Positions 1 to 10,639 of a stretch of 64,000 nt of DNA are shown one piece after another. The stretch's first letter is position 1. Each line of letters opens with the position of its first letter. Origin of the DNA: Babylonia areolata (lineage: Eukaryota; Mollusca; Gastropoda; Neogastropoda; Buccinidae). Below the pieces are notes generated by a model. The model saw only the letters and a program-made list of their open reading frames with translations. It was not told where the DNA came from and ran no database searches. The stretch lies in NCBI RefSeq assembly GCF_041734735.1, contig NC_134891.1:13960078-14024077 (forward strand). The letters run 5' to 3'. The position numbers and the translations under genes are program-made.

Positions 1-3000
1 GGGCACCCCCTGTGTCAGAAGAGGGGTGGTTAACCACTCTGATGTCACCTCGAGGAACCACTCGCCCAGACATATCCGGGTATCCCATGGCTGAGTGCTC
101 TGGGACCACCGTAGCCTGAGTGCCCTCTGAAGAGGGCGCTTGAGAACCCTGCCCAGAGGGATGAGAGGTGCCATGGACTCCATCATGCCCAGGAGGGAAG
201 AAAGTGTCCGCGCTGTTGCTTGGGAGGAATGGCGCAAGTGGTTGAGGAGGCCTGCCAGACGGTCCCACCGATCTGGCGTCGGAGAGACTATCATGGACCG
301 CGTGTCGAATCTCATCCCTAAGAAGTCGAAGGACTGGCTCGGGGACAGATCACATTTCTCCTGGTTCGTGATGAAGCCCAGTTGGGAGCACAGGTCTAGA
401 AGTCTGGCTGTATGACTCTGGCACAGAGCCTGTGACTGGGCCAGAATAAGCCAGTCGTCCAGGTACACACAGAGCCAAATGGACTCCGACCGGACGATTG
501 ACACCAATTCCCGCACCACCTTGGTAAACAGGAAAGGGGCAAGGGACAGACCAAATGGGAGGACAGAGAACTGGAACACTCTGTCCCTCCACACGAACCT
601 CAGGTACCGGCGGGATGCCGGGTGGATGAGGATATGGAAATAAGCATCTTTCAGATCGATGGACGTCGCCCAATCTCCCCGTTGCATGGTCTCCCGAATC
701 TGTGCCTGTGTGTCCATCTTGAATTTCATCTTGGGGAGGAATCTGTTGAGGGGGGACAAGTCCAGGACTGGTCTCCACCCTCCGGAGACTTTTGGAATCA
801 CGAACAACCGGCCGTAAAAACCGGGGCCCGGGTCCGAGAGTTGAGATATCGCCCTTATGAGGAGTAGGTGCGATATCTCTTTCTCTAAGACGCTCTCCTG
901 CTCCATCGAGCTGGGCACATAAGGAGGAGGAGTGGATCTTAGAGGGGGGCGGTCCCCCACCCAAGGGAGCATGTACCCCGACTCTAGCACCGACACAATC
1001 CAGTCGTTGAGTCCCAGAGCACGCCACTGATGAGCGTGCCGGGACAAGTTTCCTACTTGGAGGGGCTGAACGACTGGCGGTGCTGAATCGGGGCCCAGTC
1101 ATTGGGGGTGCTGCCTTCTGGCCTTGGGCATGGCCGGACGGCTTGGACGGCCATGAGGTGGTTTGTTCCTCTGCCGCTGATTCTGAGCACGCCGCTTTGA
1201 CTTAGGAGGCGAGGTATATGGAGGAGCCCTGGTGGCGGGTCTCTTCAATGGCATAGAACCCTGGCGCCCCTGGGAGGATTGGGCTAAATATGAGGCCACC
1301 TCCCGGTTTGTCTCTGCCCTGTGGCTGACAAAATGCGGCGCATACTGGCCGAAGAGGGAGTGCTGCTGTGCTGGGATGGACCGCAGGGCAGCCCTCTCCT
1401 CTACTGGAATGTTAGAGAGGCGGAGAACAGCATCCCGCCGCGCTAGCACCGTATTGAAGTGAAGGCTGGTAGCTGCGTCTGCAGCTGCCGTGAGACCAGA
1501 CGCTACTCGATTGCCAAAAGTGTTTAACCTCGGGTCTGAGAAGAGGCCAGGCAGGCCAGAGGAAGGAGACTCCGTGTCCTGCTGAACTGGACGTCGTTCC
1601 CACAGCTCACTGGCTCTGTGGAGGAACACGTCAAAGAAGGTATAAGCCGTGGAAACCTCGAGGAGGCAGCGGCGGGCCAGTTTGTCCCACTCTGCAAATG
1701 TCTTAAAGGGAAGAGTAGCTGAGGTGGGGAAGGTGGTGCGCTGTGAGACCAACATCATGTCCTGCGCGGAGGGCTCTGCTTCCCTGTAGGCAGGGTGGTC
1801 CTGTGTGTACCAGGACCACACTCCTCCCTTAGAGGGATCTTTAAGGAACTTGCCTGGGGCAAAAGCGCCCGGGGCAGAGAGGGACTCCCTGCCTGGAGGA
1901 GGGATGGAAGCAGCACCCCTGACGGTGCGGGCTGGCTTATTAAGCCACTCCTGAGCCATTTCTGGCACTCTGAGTCGCCTTGTGGTTCTGGAGTTAGAGT
2001 CACCTGACCGTAGGAGGGTTAAGGGTGACAAAGTTGCCTGAGGGACTGATTCAGCATGTGTGACCCTATTGGGGAGGGTCAGTTCGAGCTCGGCAAAGTC
2101 CGAGTTTGGTTCAGGCTGGTCCCTAGGGAGGCGTGGGCTCCATCTGTCGCACTGGGATGGGGGCGAGAGTGCTCATCCGCTTGTTCGTCCTCATCCGAAG
2201 ACAGGGGCTGTCCCTCCTGTTCACAGTCCATCCCATGTTGGGTGCCATCCCAAGTGGATGTACCCACGGGGGCGTCTTGTGGGCTGTGGTCAGCCCAGCG
2301 GGATGAGCTGGGGCGATCCCGAGCAGGGACCCTGGTCTCCTCTGTTATGTCCTTGACACCTGAAGAGGGTGGGGAGTGTGTGGACCGTAGGTCCAACCAT
2401 GCTTGGGATGGTGGGTGCCACACCTTCTCAGAGAGAGCGTCCCTGGACGCCAGAGGGACCCACGAGTGCTGTGAGGGGACGAACACCCACTCATCTCCTT
2501 TTAGGACCGAGGGCTGGGTAGGTGGGAACAGCAGGCTCCCACGGGCTGAGCGGGGTCCCTCAGCTGCCGTCGGTCCTGAAAAGGAAGCCGTAGTGACCGT
2601 GGAGGTCACCTGCGTGCTGACAGAGGACCGATTCGAGGCTGTAGTGTTAATACTGGTCGAGGAGCTCGACCTGCCCGACGAGGAGTCAATCCCTCTTGTC
2701 GGGGCTGTGTGTGTCACTCTGTGGTCTGTGCTGGGTTGGGTCCGGTGGGGAGCGGACCAGGGGTTAGTCCCTGGTCCTCCCGGGAACCCAGCATGCACCA
2801 TAGGTGCACCCCAGTACGGGTAGAATGGGGGATACCACCCGTGGGCACCAGCCATCCCGTGACCCCAGCCCCAAGGGTCACTGGTGCCTTGACCTCGCTG
2901 AAGGGAAAAACCTGGCCAAGTCGGAGGGAGGTCAGGTCCGACTTGGGTGTCAGACAGGCCGAAAGGCCGGTGGTCTGACTGTCCGGAACCGCCTGACACG

Positions 3001-3990
3001 TGCGGGACTCCCCCAGCAGGGGAGACCGGCCGGATAGCGGGAAGACCTGCAGAGCAGGTTGCCACGCGCCCCGAATCCCCTCCTGTGGGGAGACTGGGGT
3101 GGCTTGGCCCGGGGTGGGCTAAGTGGAGGTCCCCCCCCGGAACCAAATGTTTTTCTCCCCCAGGAGGAGGTGGGGGAGGGGGGTCGACCGAGAAGGGAGG
3201 AGGGGAAACAGCACTGGGGCCCCTGAGGGCCGTCTCCGTGTGGGGACCCGGGTAACGGCGGGGGGCGGCCTCCCCTTGGGAGTCCGCACCCAGCCGCGAG
3301 TTCCCACCACCAAGAGAAGACGTGCTACTCCCCCTTCCACCTGCCTCGCGCTGGGACACTTCGGGAGGTGACGCTCGTATCCCTTTCCCCCCGGTCCCCT
3401 TCATGACCGTTTTATCGGGACGAGCGTCCCCTCCGCGATCAGCGTCTGCAGACGCATCGCCGCGGTCCCTATCGGGAGAAATCATGAGCTCCGGGCCTGG
3501 GAGAGTCTCTTGGCGAGTATCTCTGCCAGCATCATGATCCCTGCCTTCGTAGGATGGCAAACAAGGCATGGTACCGCGTGTAAGCACCCAGCGAACAATT
3601 CGATCCCCAACAGAGAAAGGAAAGACAGGATCGACTCAGAGGTAGAAAAATACGAAGAAATCGAGGGGGCCGAGTCGAAACGAGTACACAGAATGTAAGA
3701 ACAATATACATGCAAGCCGCATACAACAAAATAAGGCCAAATGAAAACGCTTAATAGCCAAAAACAGCGTTAGACGAGACAGAGCGAAAACCTGACAAGA
3801 TGGCGTGGAGAGCCTTGGCCAAAGGAATGATTCAGCGCTTATAGCTGTTAGAGGCGTTTGATTGGCTAAGAGTGGGCCAGACTAAGAGGGGCGTCTTTTC
3901 ACTGTTAGCCACTCGAAATTTGGCCAAACAGAGCAAACCATAGGCCTAGTTTGCATCAGTTTGACATGGTACAGTATATGACACCAAACA
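1..3990 (-). mobile_element. DIRS-like retrotransposon fossil, running off the left edge
   Basis: Read on the minus strand, the element begins near 3990 with a leader of about 400 bp. A long Pro/Ser/Gly-rich ORF region follows (about 3587-2079), then a second basic ORF region (about 2031-1099) in the place of a gag-like protein. A reverse transcriptase/RNase H region runs from about 1100 to the left edge. The RT carries a YLDDWLI-type active-site box and the LPFGLS-type segment typical of DIRS/Ngaro and Ty3-related enzymes. The tyrosine recombinase expected of a DIRS element would lie outside the window and is not seen. The visible part looks largely open, with perhaps one or two breaks, so it is not very old. 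Related pieces occur at 53660-54690, 30630-31046 and 21739-21791. A Ngaro or PAT-like member is possible. Confidence 0.7.
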
Positions 3991-4014
3991 GCTAGCTCAC
4001 AGAACGCCAGTGCC

Positions 4015-4830
4015 TCCCCCCCACCTGCAATCAAGATCAATGACACAGAGATCAAGTCAGTCGACCAGTTTTGCTACCTGGGCAGCACACTATGCAGCAA
4101 CAGAGCCCTTGATACAGAAGTGACGCTGCGTATCGCCAAGACCAACTCCACTTTTGGCAGACTCAACAACAGGCTGTGGAACAACAAAGGCATCAAGCTC
4201 AAAACCAAAATCAAAACCTACAGAGCTGTTGTGCTGACCACCTTGTTGTACTGCTGTGAAACATGGACGACATATCGCCGTAACATTCTGATTCAACAAC
4301 TTGAGCAGTTTCACCAGAGATGCCTACGAAAGATCCTCAGCATAAAGTGGCAAGACAGGGTCTCCAACCTCCAGGTCCTAGAGAGGAGCAGCCTGCCCAG
4401 CATCGAAAGCCTGCTGATCCAGTGCCAGTTATGCTGGACAGGACACGTTGTCTGCATGACAGACAGCAGGATCCCAAAAATGCTTTTGTATGGCCAGCTG
4501 AAGGAAGGCCACCGCGAACTTGGAAGACCCTGCAAGCGCTTCAAGGACACCTTGAAGACAAACCTCAAAGCCTGTGACATAGACATCGCTTCCTGGGAAG
4601 CTGATGCCCTTGACCGCTCTCGCTGGAGGATGCTGGATTGGCATAAAGACATTTGAAAACAAAAGAACGCTAGCCATTATGGAGAAGCGTGAGCACAGGA
4701 AGCAGGGCTCAACTTCTGGAGATGTTTTCCCTTGCAATACCTGTGGGAAGTGCTGCCCATCCAGAATCGGCCTCTTCTACTATATGAGGACACACACCGA
4801 CAGATAAGCCTGCCTGCCTACTCATCCGTC
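4015..4830 (+). mobile_element. 5'-truncated RTE-like LINE, ORF2 C-terminus with finger relic
   Basis: The frame opens about 4018 and runs to a stop at 4656. It encodes the post-catalytic part of a non-LTR reverse transcriptase: a QFCYLGSTL box, then LLYCCETWTTYRR, FHQRCLRKIL and a C-terminal RFKDTLKTNLKACDIDI block. In another frame, 4604-4807, lies FPCNTCGKCCPSRIGLFYYM followed by RTHTD. This resembles the C2H2-like finger (C-x2-C ... RIGL ... H) found at the end of this LINE type. The finger therefore appears displaced by a frameshift near 4656. The 5' end is truncated at about 4010, next to the end of the DIRS-like leader. This is a dead fragment. The RTE assignment rests on motif resemblance. 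Confidence 0.65.
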
Positions 4831-4844
4831 GGTCCAAGGGAGAC

Positions 4845-5135
4845 CCCATCATCATTTTGTCATGCACTTGTTAAACCCATCAATGTTTTTTCACTCTTGT
4901 TAACCTGTCAATATTTGTCATGCGCCTGTTAGCTCCCCCAAATTTGATCAGCTGTTACCCCATCAACAGTTTGTCATTCACATGCTTAACTATCAATATT
5001 TTGTCACATTCCTGTTAATCTAATAATACTTTGTCAAACACCTGTTAACCCATCACTATTTTGTCAATCACTTGTTAACCAGTCCACAATCCTGTTAACC
5101 CATCTACAATTTGTCATGCACCTCTTAACCATTCT
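4845..5135. repeat. Minisatellite A, about 30-bp unit
   Basis: A degenerate tandem array whose unit reads roughly TTAACCCATCAATATTTTGT plus CATGCACCTG. About nine imperfect copies are visible, many sharing the TTAACC and TTTGTCA cores. The same unit builds the longer array at 7020-7700. Confidence 0.75.
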
Positions 5136-5782
5136 GTGCTTATGTCAGCTGATGTCCTACGCAAAGTGTTGCCTTAGTGTCTATAAGACGTCCTATGACA
5201 TCCTGCATCTATTCAGATTTTTCTGACATACTCTGAACGGTTGGTTTGATGTGTCTGGATGATAAAAATACTATATGAGCACACGTTAGGTGCAAGACCC
5301 CTTTCTTCTCAATTATTTGTGAACTGGACCAGTTGGAGTGAGCATGGAAAAAGGTATCAGAAAGTTTGTCCAGCAAAGACAGTGGTCTCAGTCAGTGGAA
5401 TCTGCACAACTCTGCAGGGTATGCAAATGATTATGGATAGGTATAAAGATGGAGATGGATCTCTTTGATGATTTGTTTGAACATGCAAGTTACACAAAGA
5501 TAAGTGACAAAACTGACAGTAACATTGTTCAGTATCATCTATCATCATAGACATCACTTTTGAACAGCTGACAGTGAAAGACAAAGAGAAGGGTGGGTAT
5601 GTGTGCGTAGTTTGAGAGGGGTGCGGGGGGGGGGGGGGGTGGCGGGGAAGGAGAATTTTGGTTAAAGACTATAGGCCCAGTGCTGGTCAGAGCATATGGA
5701 AGGTGGTGTGGCTTCGGCCGTCAGAGAATTGTTGTCACTAATTACTGTTGTGGCTTGGACAGCAGCCAATAATCCGTGACGT
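5136..5782. other. Non-coding stretch with a G-run
   Basis: No coding segment could be supported. A 15-base G homopolymer lies at about 5625-5639 in a purine-rich, G-rich context. The rest is unremarkable single-copy-looking DNA just downstream (minus strand) of the zinc-finger gene's possible last exon. Confidence 0.4.
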
Positions 5783-5937
5783 TCATGAAACCCAGGATTG
5801 AATGTGCAAAAGATAGGAAACATGTGTCTTTATCATTTCATGCTTTTTGTCACTGATCAGATGACGGATGTGCCCACAAGAGAAAGTGAACTGACATGCA
5901 CAGCAGACAGTTTTTGTTGGCCCACGTGCAGCATGGA
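5783..5937 (-). CDS. Candidate terminal exon of the JAZ-type zinc-finger gene
   Basis: A possible acceptor (ACTCACTCAG) precedes 5937. From there a reading frame of two leftover bases plus 50 codons runs to a TGA at 5783-5785. The phase (1) fits the donor of the exon at 8348-8455. Joining them would complete that exon's finger as C-x2-C-x12-H-x3-H. The exon itself carries CCACQFTF followed by HLISDKKHEM, which resembles the second half of a JAZ/U1 finger (H-x6-H after a C-x2-C). The acceptor's pyrimidine tract is only moderate. The alternative 3' exon at 7761-7948 also fits by phase, so at most one may be real, or both may be used alternatively. Confidence 0.35.
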
Positions 5938-5998
5938 CTGAGTGAGTGTCATCAGATTTCTTCCTCTTTAGGGGAAAGTCTTTGATGTCACAAAGCAT

Positions 5999-7019
5999 GA
6001 CTCCACAGTTTCTTCATAAATGGTTTTTCTTTTAGTTTTATGTAGACTAAACCCATGTCTGCTATTCTCAGGACAGTTATTCACTTACATGGCTGCAAGA
6101 GCTGTGATTGTTATCATAATCTTTTTACCTGTTTTATTTTCATCTGTCGGCATAAACTGACAACAAGCATGTCATTTGCAGCTGTATTTTGTTTTCATTT
6201 GGATGTCATTCTGTAGTGGTGGATATATACTTTTTTTTTTAATGGGCAAAAATGTTTACATTCACTTTGAATTGCCTGAATAGTTAACTGTATTCAGAGT
6301 AATTAGGAAAAAAAGCCCAGATTCAAAATCCTCACTCGTTTTCCTTCACAAAAACATTCACTTTCTTTCTGTATCCCATATAGTTTTTGTGCTAGAATCT
6401 TTTTATTCATTATCCCTCAATCCTTGAATTCTCTGGCAAAGGGAAAGCATTTTTTTTCATACAAAATTCTCTGGTACTGAATAACCTTCCAACACTTTGT
6501 CATAAGATATAACTTTATTGACTGTAAAATCTCAGAAATTCGCCTTTGGCTCAAGTACATATACCATTAAACCTATAAAGCACAATCACATTGAAAATAT
6601 CAACTTTCATATATGAACTTTTATTAAAATATGCAATAACTTATACAATAATGTTAACGTTGGTGTCCTTCAGCATGTTTACGATAATGATTAATTACAA
6701 CATTTTAAGTGAATATATGCATTTTATATGAATACCTTACATGTTTATTGCTTCTTTTTTATTAAGTAATGTTTAATGCTTATGTGTTGAGTACTTGTCT
6801 ACGTTTGTTTTGCCGCACCTGATGTAATTTTTCTTAATGAGATGATAAAGTTATTCTTTCTTATCTTAATACTACATGTCACAGAAGCTGAAATATAGAA
6901 TAAGCTAACATTTATTTCCTGCTATACATAAACTCATCTGCTCACATACATACACAGCCATTTAACCCCCTCCTAACACATACATGTTAGTAACAACAGC
7001 ACGCCAGCCATGCTACATC
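5999..7019. other. AT-rich non-coding DNA
   Basis: No coding segment or recognisable repeat could be supported. Several AATAAA-like motifs occur on the minus strand (for example near 6407 and 6509), but none can be tied to a transcript end from sequence alone. Confidence 0.4.
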
Positions 7020-7700
7020 ATCATTAACCCTTCAACATTTTGTCATGTGCCTCTTAGCCCTCCAACTACTTGCTGTGCGTCTGTTATCCCCTGACTTTTT
7101 GCCATGTTCCTGTTCATCCCCCGACTTCTTGTCATGTGCCAGTTGACCTCCCAACAATTTGTCATACACCTATCAACCTACCAACACTTTGTCATACACC
7201 TATCAACCTACCAATATTTTGTCATATACCTTTCTGTCATGCACATGTTAGTTGAAAGACGTTAAACTGAAGACAACAACTACCAACACTTTGTCATACA
7301 CCTATCAACCTACCAATATTTTGTCATATACCTTTCTGTCATGCACATGTTAGCCCACCAACTTTTTGCAATGCACCTGTTAACCCATAAACTCTCCCGT
7401 CATGTACCTGTTAACCCATCAACAATTTGTCATGTGCCTGTTAATCCATTGGCTTTTTGTCAAGCGCCTATTAACCCACTGACTTTTTGTCAGGCACCTG
7501 TTAACCTATTGACAGTTTGCCATGCACCTGTTAACCCATCAACTTTCTGTCAGGCACCTGTTAACCCATCGACTGTCATGTGCTTGTTAACCCATTGGCT
7601 TTTGGTCAAGCGCCTGTTAACCCATTGGCTTTTTGTCATGTGCCTGTTAACCCATTGGCTTTTTGTCATGTGCCTGTTAACACATTGGCTTTTTGTCATG
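7020..7700. repeat. Minisatellite B, 30-bp unit
   Basis: Tandem copies of a 30-bp unit such as TGTTAACCCATTGGCTTTTT plus GTCATGTGCC, clearest at 7560-7690 where adjacent copies are nearly identical. Because 30 is a multiple of three, the array creates spurious open frames of ten-residue repeats. These are not genes. A block of about 72 bp (7181-7252) is repeated at 7283-7354 around a 29-bp spacer that starts TTGAAAGACGTTAAACTGAA. The array is the same family as 4845-5135. Confidence 0.85.
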
Positions 7701-7760
7701 CAAAAACATCAATAAAATGATAGACATCAGGCATTCTCTACAGTTGTGTCTTTAACATGT

Positions 7761-7948
7761 TCACTCCAGGTAAGAATTCTCTTGAACTTTCCAACAACAA
7801 AAATAATGGTCACACAGAGGACAATAACTCTTCATTCTTTCTTTTTTGTTGCTTTTGTTGCCAGTGTCATCTTTGTTAAGTGTACACTTGATATCATAAT
7901 ATTTTTCCACAACATGGCCACCACTGATGTGTCTCTGTTTCAGCACAG
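7761..7948 (-). CDS. Alternative 3' exon candidate of the JAZ-type zinc-finger gene
   Basis: A good acceptor (GATCTTTTCAG) precedes 7948, and the phase (1) matches the donor at 8348. The frame gives AVLKQRHISGGHVVEK, then a Lys/Asn-rich stretch and KSYCPLCDHYF, ending in TGA at 7761-7763. As the continuation of the preceding exon it would finish the third finger with an unusually long H-x8-H spacing, and it begins a C-x2-C pair with no following histidines. That makes it a weaker protein-level fit than the exon at 5783-5937, though its splice site is better. A minisatellite begins about 60 bp further on, so a 3' UTR would enter the array. Confidence 0.35.
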
Positions 7949-8347
7949 CTGAAAAGATCATTTGGCAGAAAATTTAGCATGGACCACTCTGGTTGCAGTG
8001 ACCTGAAATATTTTTCCAGGATACCTTACTTTTCAAAACAACTAGATATGTCAGTCACAAGCAATCCTCTGATTTAGCTTATTGTGTCTTTTCTTCCTCT
8101 TGTCAAACATGAGCCTGTGTCAATCATAGGCAAAAGAAGACGCAAAAACTATGTAAAAATATATTTTGGACACCTTCGGATATGTAACACCAATGAGTGG
8201 ATGATTAAATACACAGTCTGAAAAAAATATTGTCAAAATTGAAATGACAGTGTGTCTGTGACTTTGCTAAGACTGACACTGTTATAATTATATGTTATTA
8301 TCATGAATATATCTTACATAATGGAATACAGTGGTGTGTCATCTTAC

Positions 8348-8455
8348 CTTCCTGGTGCACTTTCAACTGTTCAGCTGAATTCACAGTTATGTTGCAGTGG
8401 CTGCAGTAAAATTCCCCCGCATGCTCATTCTGACTGTCCTCATTGAGGGCTCCAA
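8348..8455 (-). CDS. JAZ-type zinc-finger protein, exon 4 (third finger)
   Basis: A 108-bp exon bounded by an acceptor (GTGTGGTCAG) and a strong donor (GAAG/GTAAGAT). Entering in phase 1, it encodes an acidic linker (GALNEDSQNEHAGE) followed by YCSHCNITVNSAEQLKVHQE. This is a JAZ/U1-type C2H2 finger with C-x2-C-x12-H and the N-S-x-x-Q core seen in ZNF385-family fingers. The intron falls just after the first zinc-binding histidine, so the second histidine must come from the next exon. The exon is symmetrical (phase 1-1). In the assembled model it covers about residues 359-393, with ligands Cys375, Cys378 and His391. Confidence 0.75.
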
Positions 8456-8935
8456 CTGACCACACCCAAAAATAACCAAATCAATAAGGCCACATACTGA
8501 ATGATACAAAAATCAAAAACAAAGAAGTGCTATTACACCTAGTGAAACAAGGGAACACAATTTCCAATAGATAATCTGAATCATAATTATACAACACTTT
8601 GTACAAATCTATATTTCTGAGATATAGTATCAGTCTGTCTCATTTAGATCGTATCATAAAAAACACCAAAAAAATTCCACTATTTCACAATCAGGATACC
8701 TTCCTTTAAAACATGCTGTTTCAGAATCTACAAATCAAAATGTTTTCAACAACTGCAGGTCATCCTAAATATGTACAAACGCCAGAATATATATATTCTC
8801 AATTCTATTAAGATTATATAAATCTCTTCATATCTGTATGCCAATACCCAGACTTACACACAACTGACAGACCTGGAAGAATCTGGTGAACAATTCTGTG
8901 TGGAGCCCCAATAACTCTTCAGAGTTGTGGGAGAA
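8456..8935. other. Start of intron 3 (minus-strand gene), no feature
   Basis: AT-rich intronic DNA between exon 4 and the microsatellites at 8.97 kb. Nothing further could be supported. Confidence 0.5.
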
Positions 8936-8961
8936 GATGATTTTTTTTTTCTGTTGAGTAC

Positions 8962-8966
8962 AGCAT

Positions 8967-9045
<79 letters not shown>

Positions 9046-9138
9046 TGACACTATTTTATTGTCCATTCAGAGTAAAGGCCCTTTAGAGAGAGAGAAAGAG
9101 AGAGAGAGTGTGTGTGTGTGTGCGTGCATGTGAGTTTT

Positions 9139-9172
<34 letters not shown>
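8962..9172. repeat. Compound microsatellite (GT)n-(GA)n, then (AT)n
   Basis: An uninterrupted (GT)n run reaches 9007 and passes directly into (GA)n to about 9042. Shorter GA and GT tracts follow, and an (AT)n tract lies at about 9142-9172. The latter abuts the 3' tail of the LINE fragment to its right. Confidence 0.9.
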
Positions 9173-9174
<2 letters not shown>

Positions 9175-9835
9175 GTACTTATATGGCGCAAACTCTCCAT
9201 GTAATGGGCTCTGTGCGCCACTCATAAAACAAAACCTATACAACAGTACATAATAACATACCTCTGCACATGAAAAAACAACACATATATATGTATCTTT
9301 TCACCAAGACAATGTTACGATTTGCAGACAGGAACAATTACACACATATGAAAAAAATGCCCTACACATGCACACTCATACTCACACACACACACATGCT
9401 CACACACATGCAAACACCCACCCACAGAAACACATGCACACGATATGATTTCAGTAGAGGGCAAAGTGGGGTAGGCAGGAAGAGGAAGAATGCAGACATT
9501 TAGCTATGTTTCATCACACCCAAAGGTCTGCTGGACTAAGTGGGTTTTCAAGTTTGTTTTGAAAGAGGGCAGCTTTGGTAAGTATTGGAGATCCAGAGGA
9601 AGAGATTTCCAGGCAAACGGTGCTTGATACTGAAAGGCCCTTTTGCCAAATGTCTTTGAAGAGGTTTTGGGGACGAAGGAGCTTTTCAACAGAGGACTTA
9701 GAGAACGAGAAGGGAGTAAGTATTTAGGATACAAGATAGATTGATAGATAGACAGACAGACAGATAGAAAGAAAAAAAAGTTTTTAATTAAAGAAAAGGC
9801 ATGTTTTGATTTAAAGATAAAGTGATCCATCAAAC
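9173..9835 (-). mobile_element. CR1/L2-group LINE 3' fragment
   Basis: On the minus strand, 9720-9504 encodes the C-terminal block of an L2/CR1-group ORF2: GKRAFQYQAPFAWKSLPLDL, followed by SFKTNLKTHLVQQ. This matches the usual (R)AFSVAAPRLWNSLP...FKS-LKTHLF pattern. The segment 9500-9173 would be its 3' UTR, ending in a GCGCCATATAAGTACTATT tail next to (AT)n. The same tail logic (GCGC..ATATAA plus a simple repeat) is seen in the other L2-like elements here. The 5' end lies near 9835 and is truncated. Confidence 0.6.
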
Positions 9836-9849
9836 TGTGCTGCTCACAT

Positions 9850-10384
9850 TAACTCAGTAAGGTGATATATAATCATACATGCACTATTACACACGGCAAA
9901 GTTCAAAAGGTCCCAACATCAAAGAGGTAACTTGGCCAGAAAGATAACCAAGCAAACACAAGCCACATAATGGGCTGCATATTAAAACCTGCTAAAAAAG
10001 GGGCAGATTGTCTTACTTTAGTCTGACCTAAACCTGTGGACACTCACTAGTCAGGCAGATGGCCACAACTCTATATTTTCTGATCTGCTCACAATCCTAT
10101 CTACGTCAAGCTGAAACTACTCCTTGCCATAACTGATGCAGGTCTGTTGACCTTTGAGTCACACTTTTTACTGTCCAGTCTGATCACAGTCATAATTTTG
10201 CTCAAGTATGCATTTTTTTTTTAAGTGGGAGTGAAAAATGATGGAACACACATTCTTTAGAAATCGAGTGTTGATAGTGATGCCCATCAGATTTCACTTT
10301 TTTTTTCAGAGTAAAATCTCAATATCTTTGGATCTCTTTCTCTCTCTCTTTTCTTTTTTTTTCTTTTTTTTTTTTTTTTAATAA
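9850..10384. other. Intronic DNA, no feature
   Basis: Contains pyrimidine-rich tracts near 10338-10380 and T-runs. No coding or repeat family was recognised. Confidence 0.4.
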
Positions 10385-10600
10385 AAAGTATCCTCAAAAA
10401 GACTTCATCTTTCCACTATAATTGAGAAATAAACATACAAATCCTGATGTTGCTCAATCTTCAAAGTTTTGTACATCCCCCCTCCAGCCCCCTCTCCCCT
10501 ACACAGAAAACGTTCACACCTTTCTGTTCTGAGAGACTGTTTTAGTGTGTATTCTTACAATACATTATAACAGAAATAATATCTTTCCTGGGTCAAAAGC
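10385..10600 (+). repeat. Diverged repeat block, left copy
   Basis: This block and 18930-19120 share an ordered series of identical words: ATCCTCAAAAAGACTT, TTGAGAAAT, TTTTGTACATCCC against TTTTTGTGCATCCC, CCCCTACAC, and CTGTTCTGA with the following CTGTTTT and TTACAGAAA-like words. They bracket the whole LINE stack 10.6-18.93 kb in direct orientation. Whether this is an old duplication or an unrecognised interspersed repeat cannot be decided here. Confidence 0.45.
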
Positions 10601-10639
10601 TATCTTTCAAGTCGCATACAGACAGTCATCATCAATCAT

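Noticed and set aside
350-1102. Long open minus-strand frame of 250 codons
   Set aside because: It is a shadow frame of the reverse transcriptase of the DIRS-like fossil, with no domain of its own.
2056-2823. Long plus-strand frame of 255 codons
   Set aside because: Antisense shadow of the Ser/Pro-rich ORF of the DIRS-like element.
4845-7700. CRISPR array
   Set aside because: Direct tandem units without unique spacers of constant length, in a eukaryotic context. It is a minisatellite.
7341-7715. 124-codon repetitive protein (CHVPVNPST-type repeats)
   Set aside because: Entirely encoded by the 30-bp minisatellite, whose length is a multiple of three. There is no start context or splice support.
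8854-9133. Ser-Leu, Thr-His and Arg-Glu repeat proteins
   Set aside because: Direct translations of (GT)n and (GA)n microsatellites.
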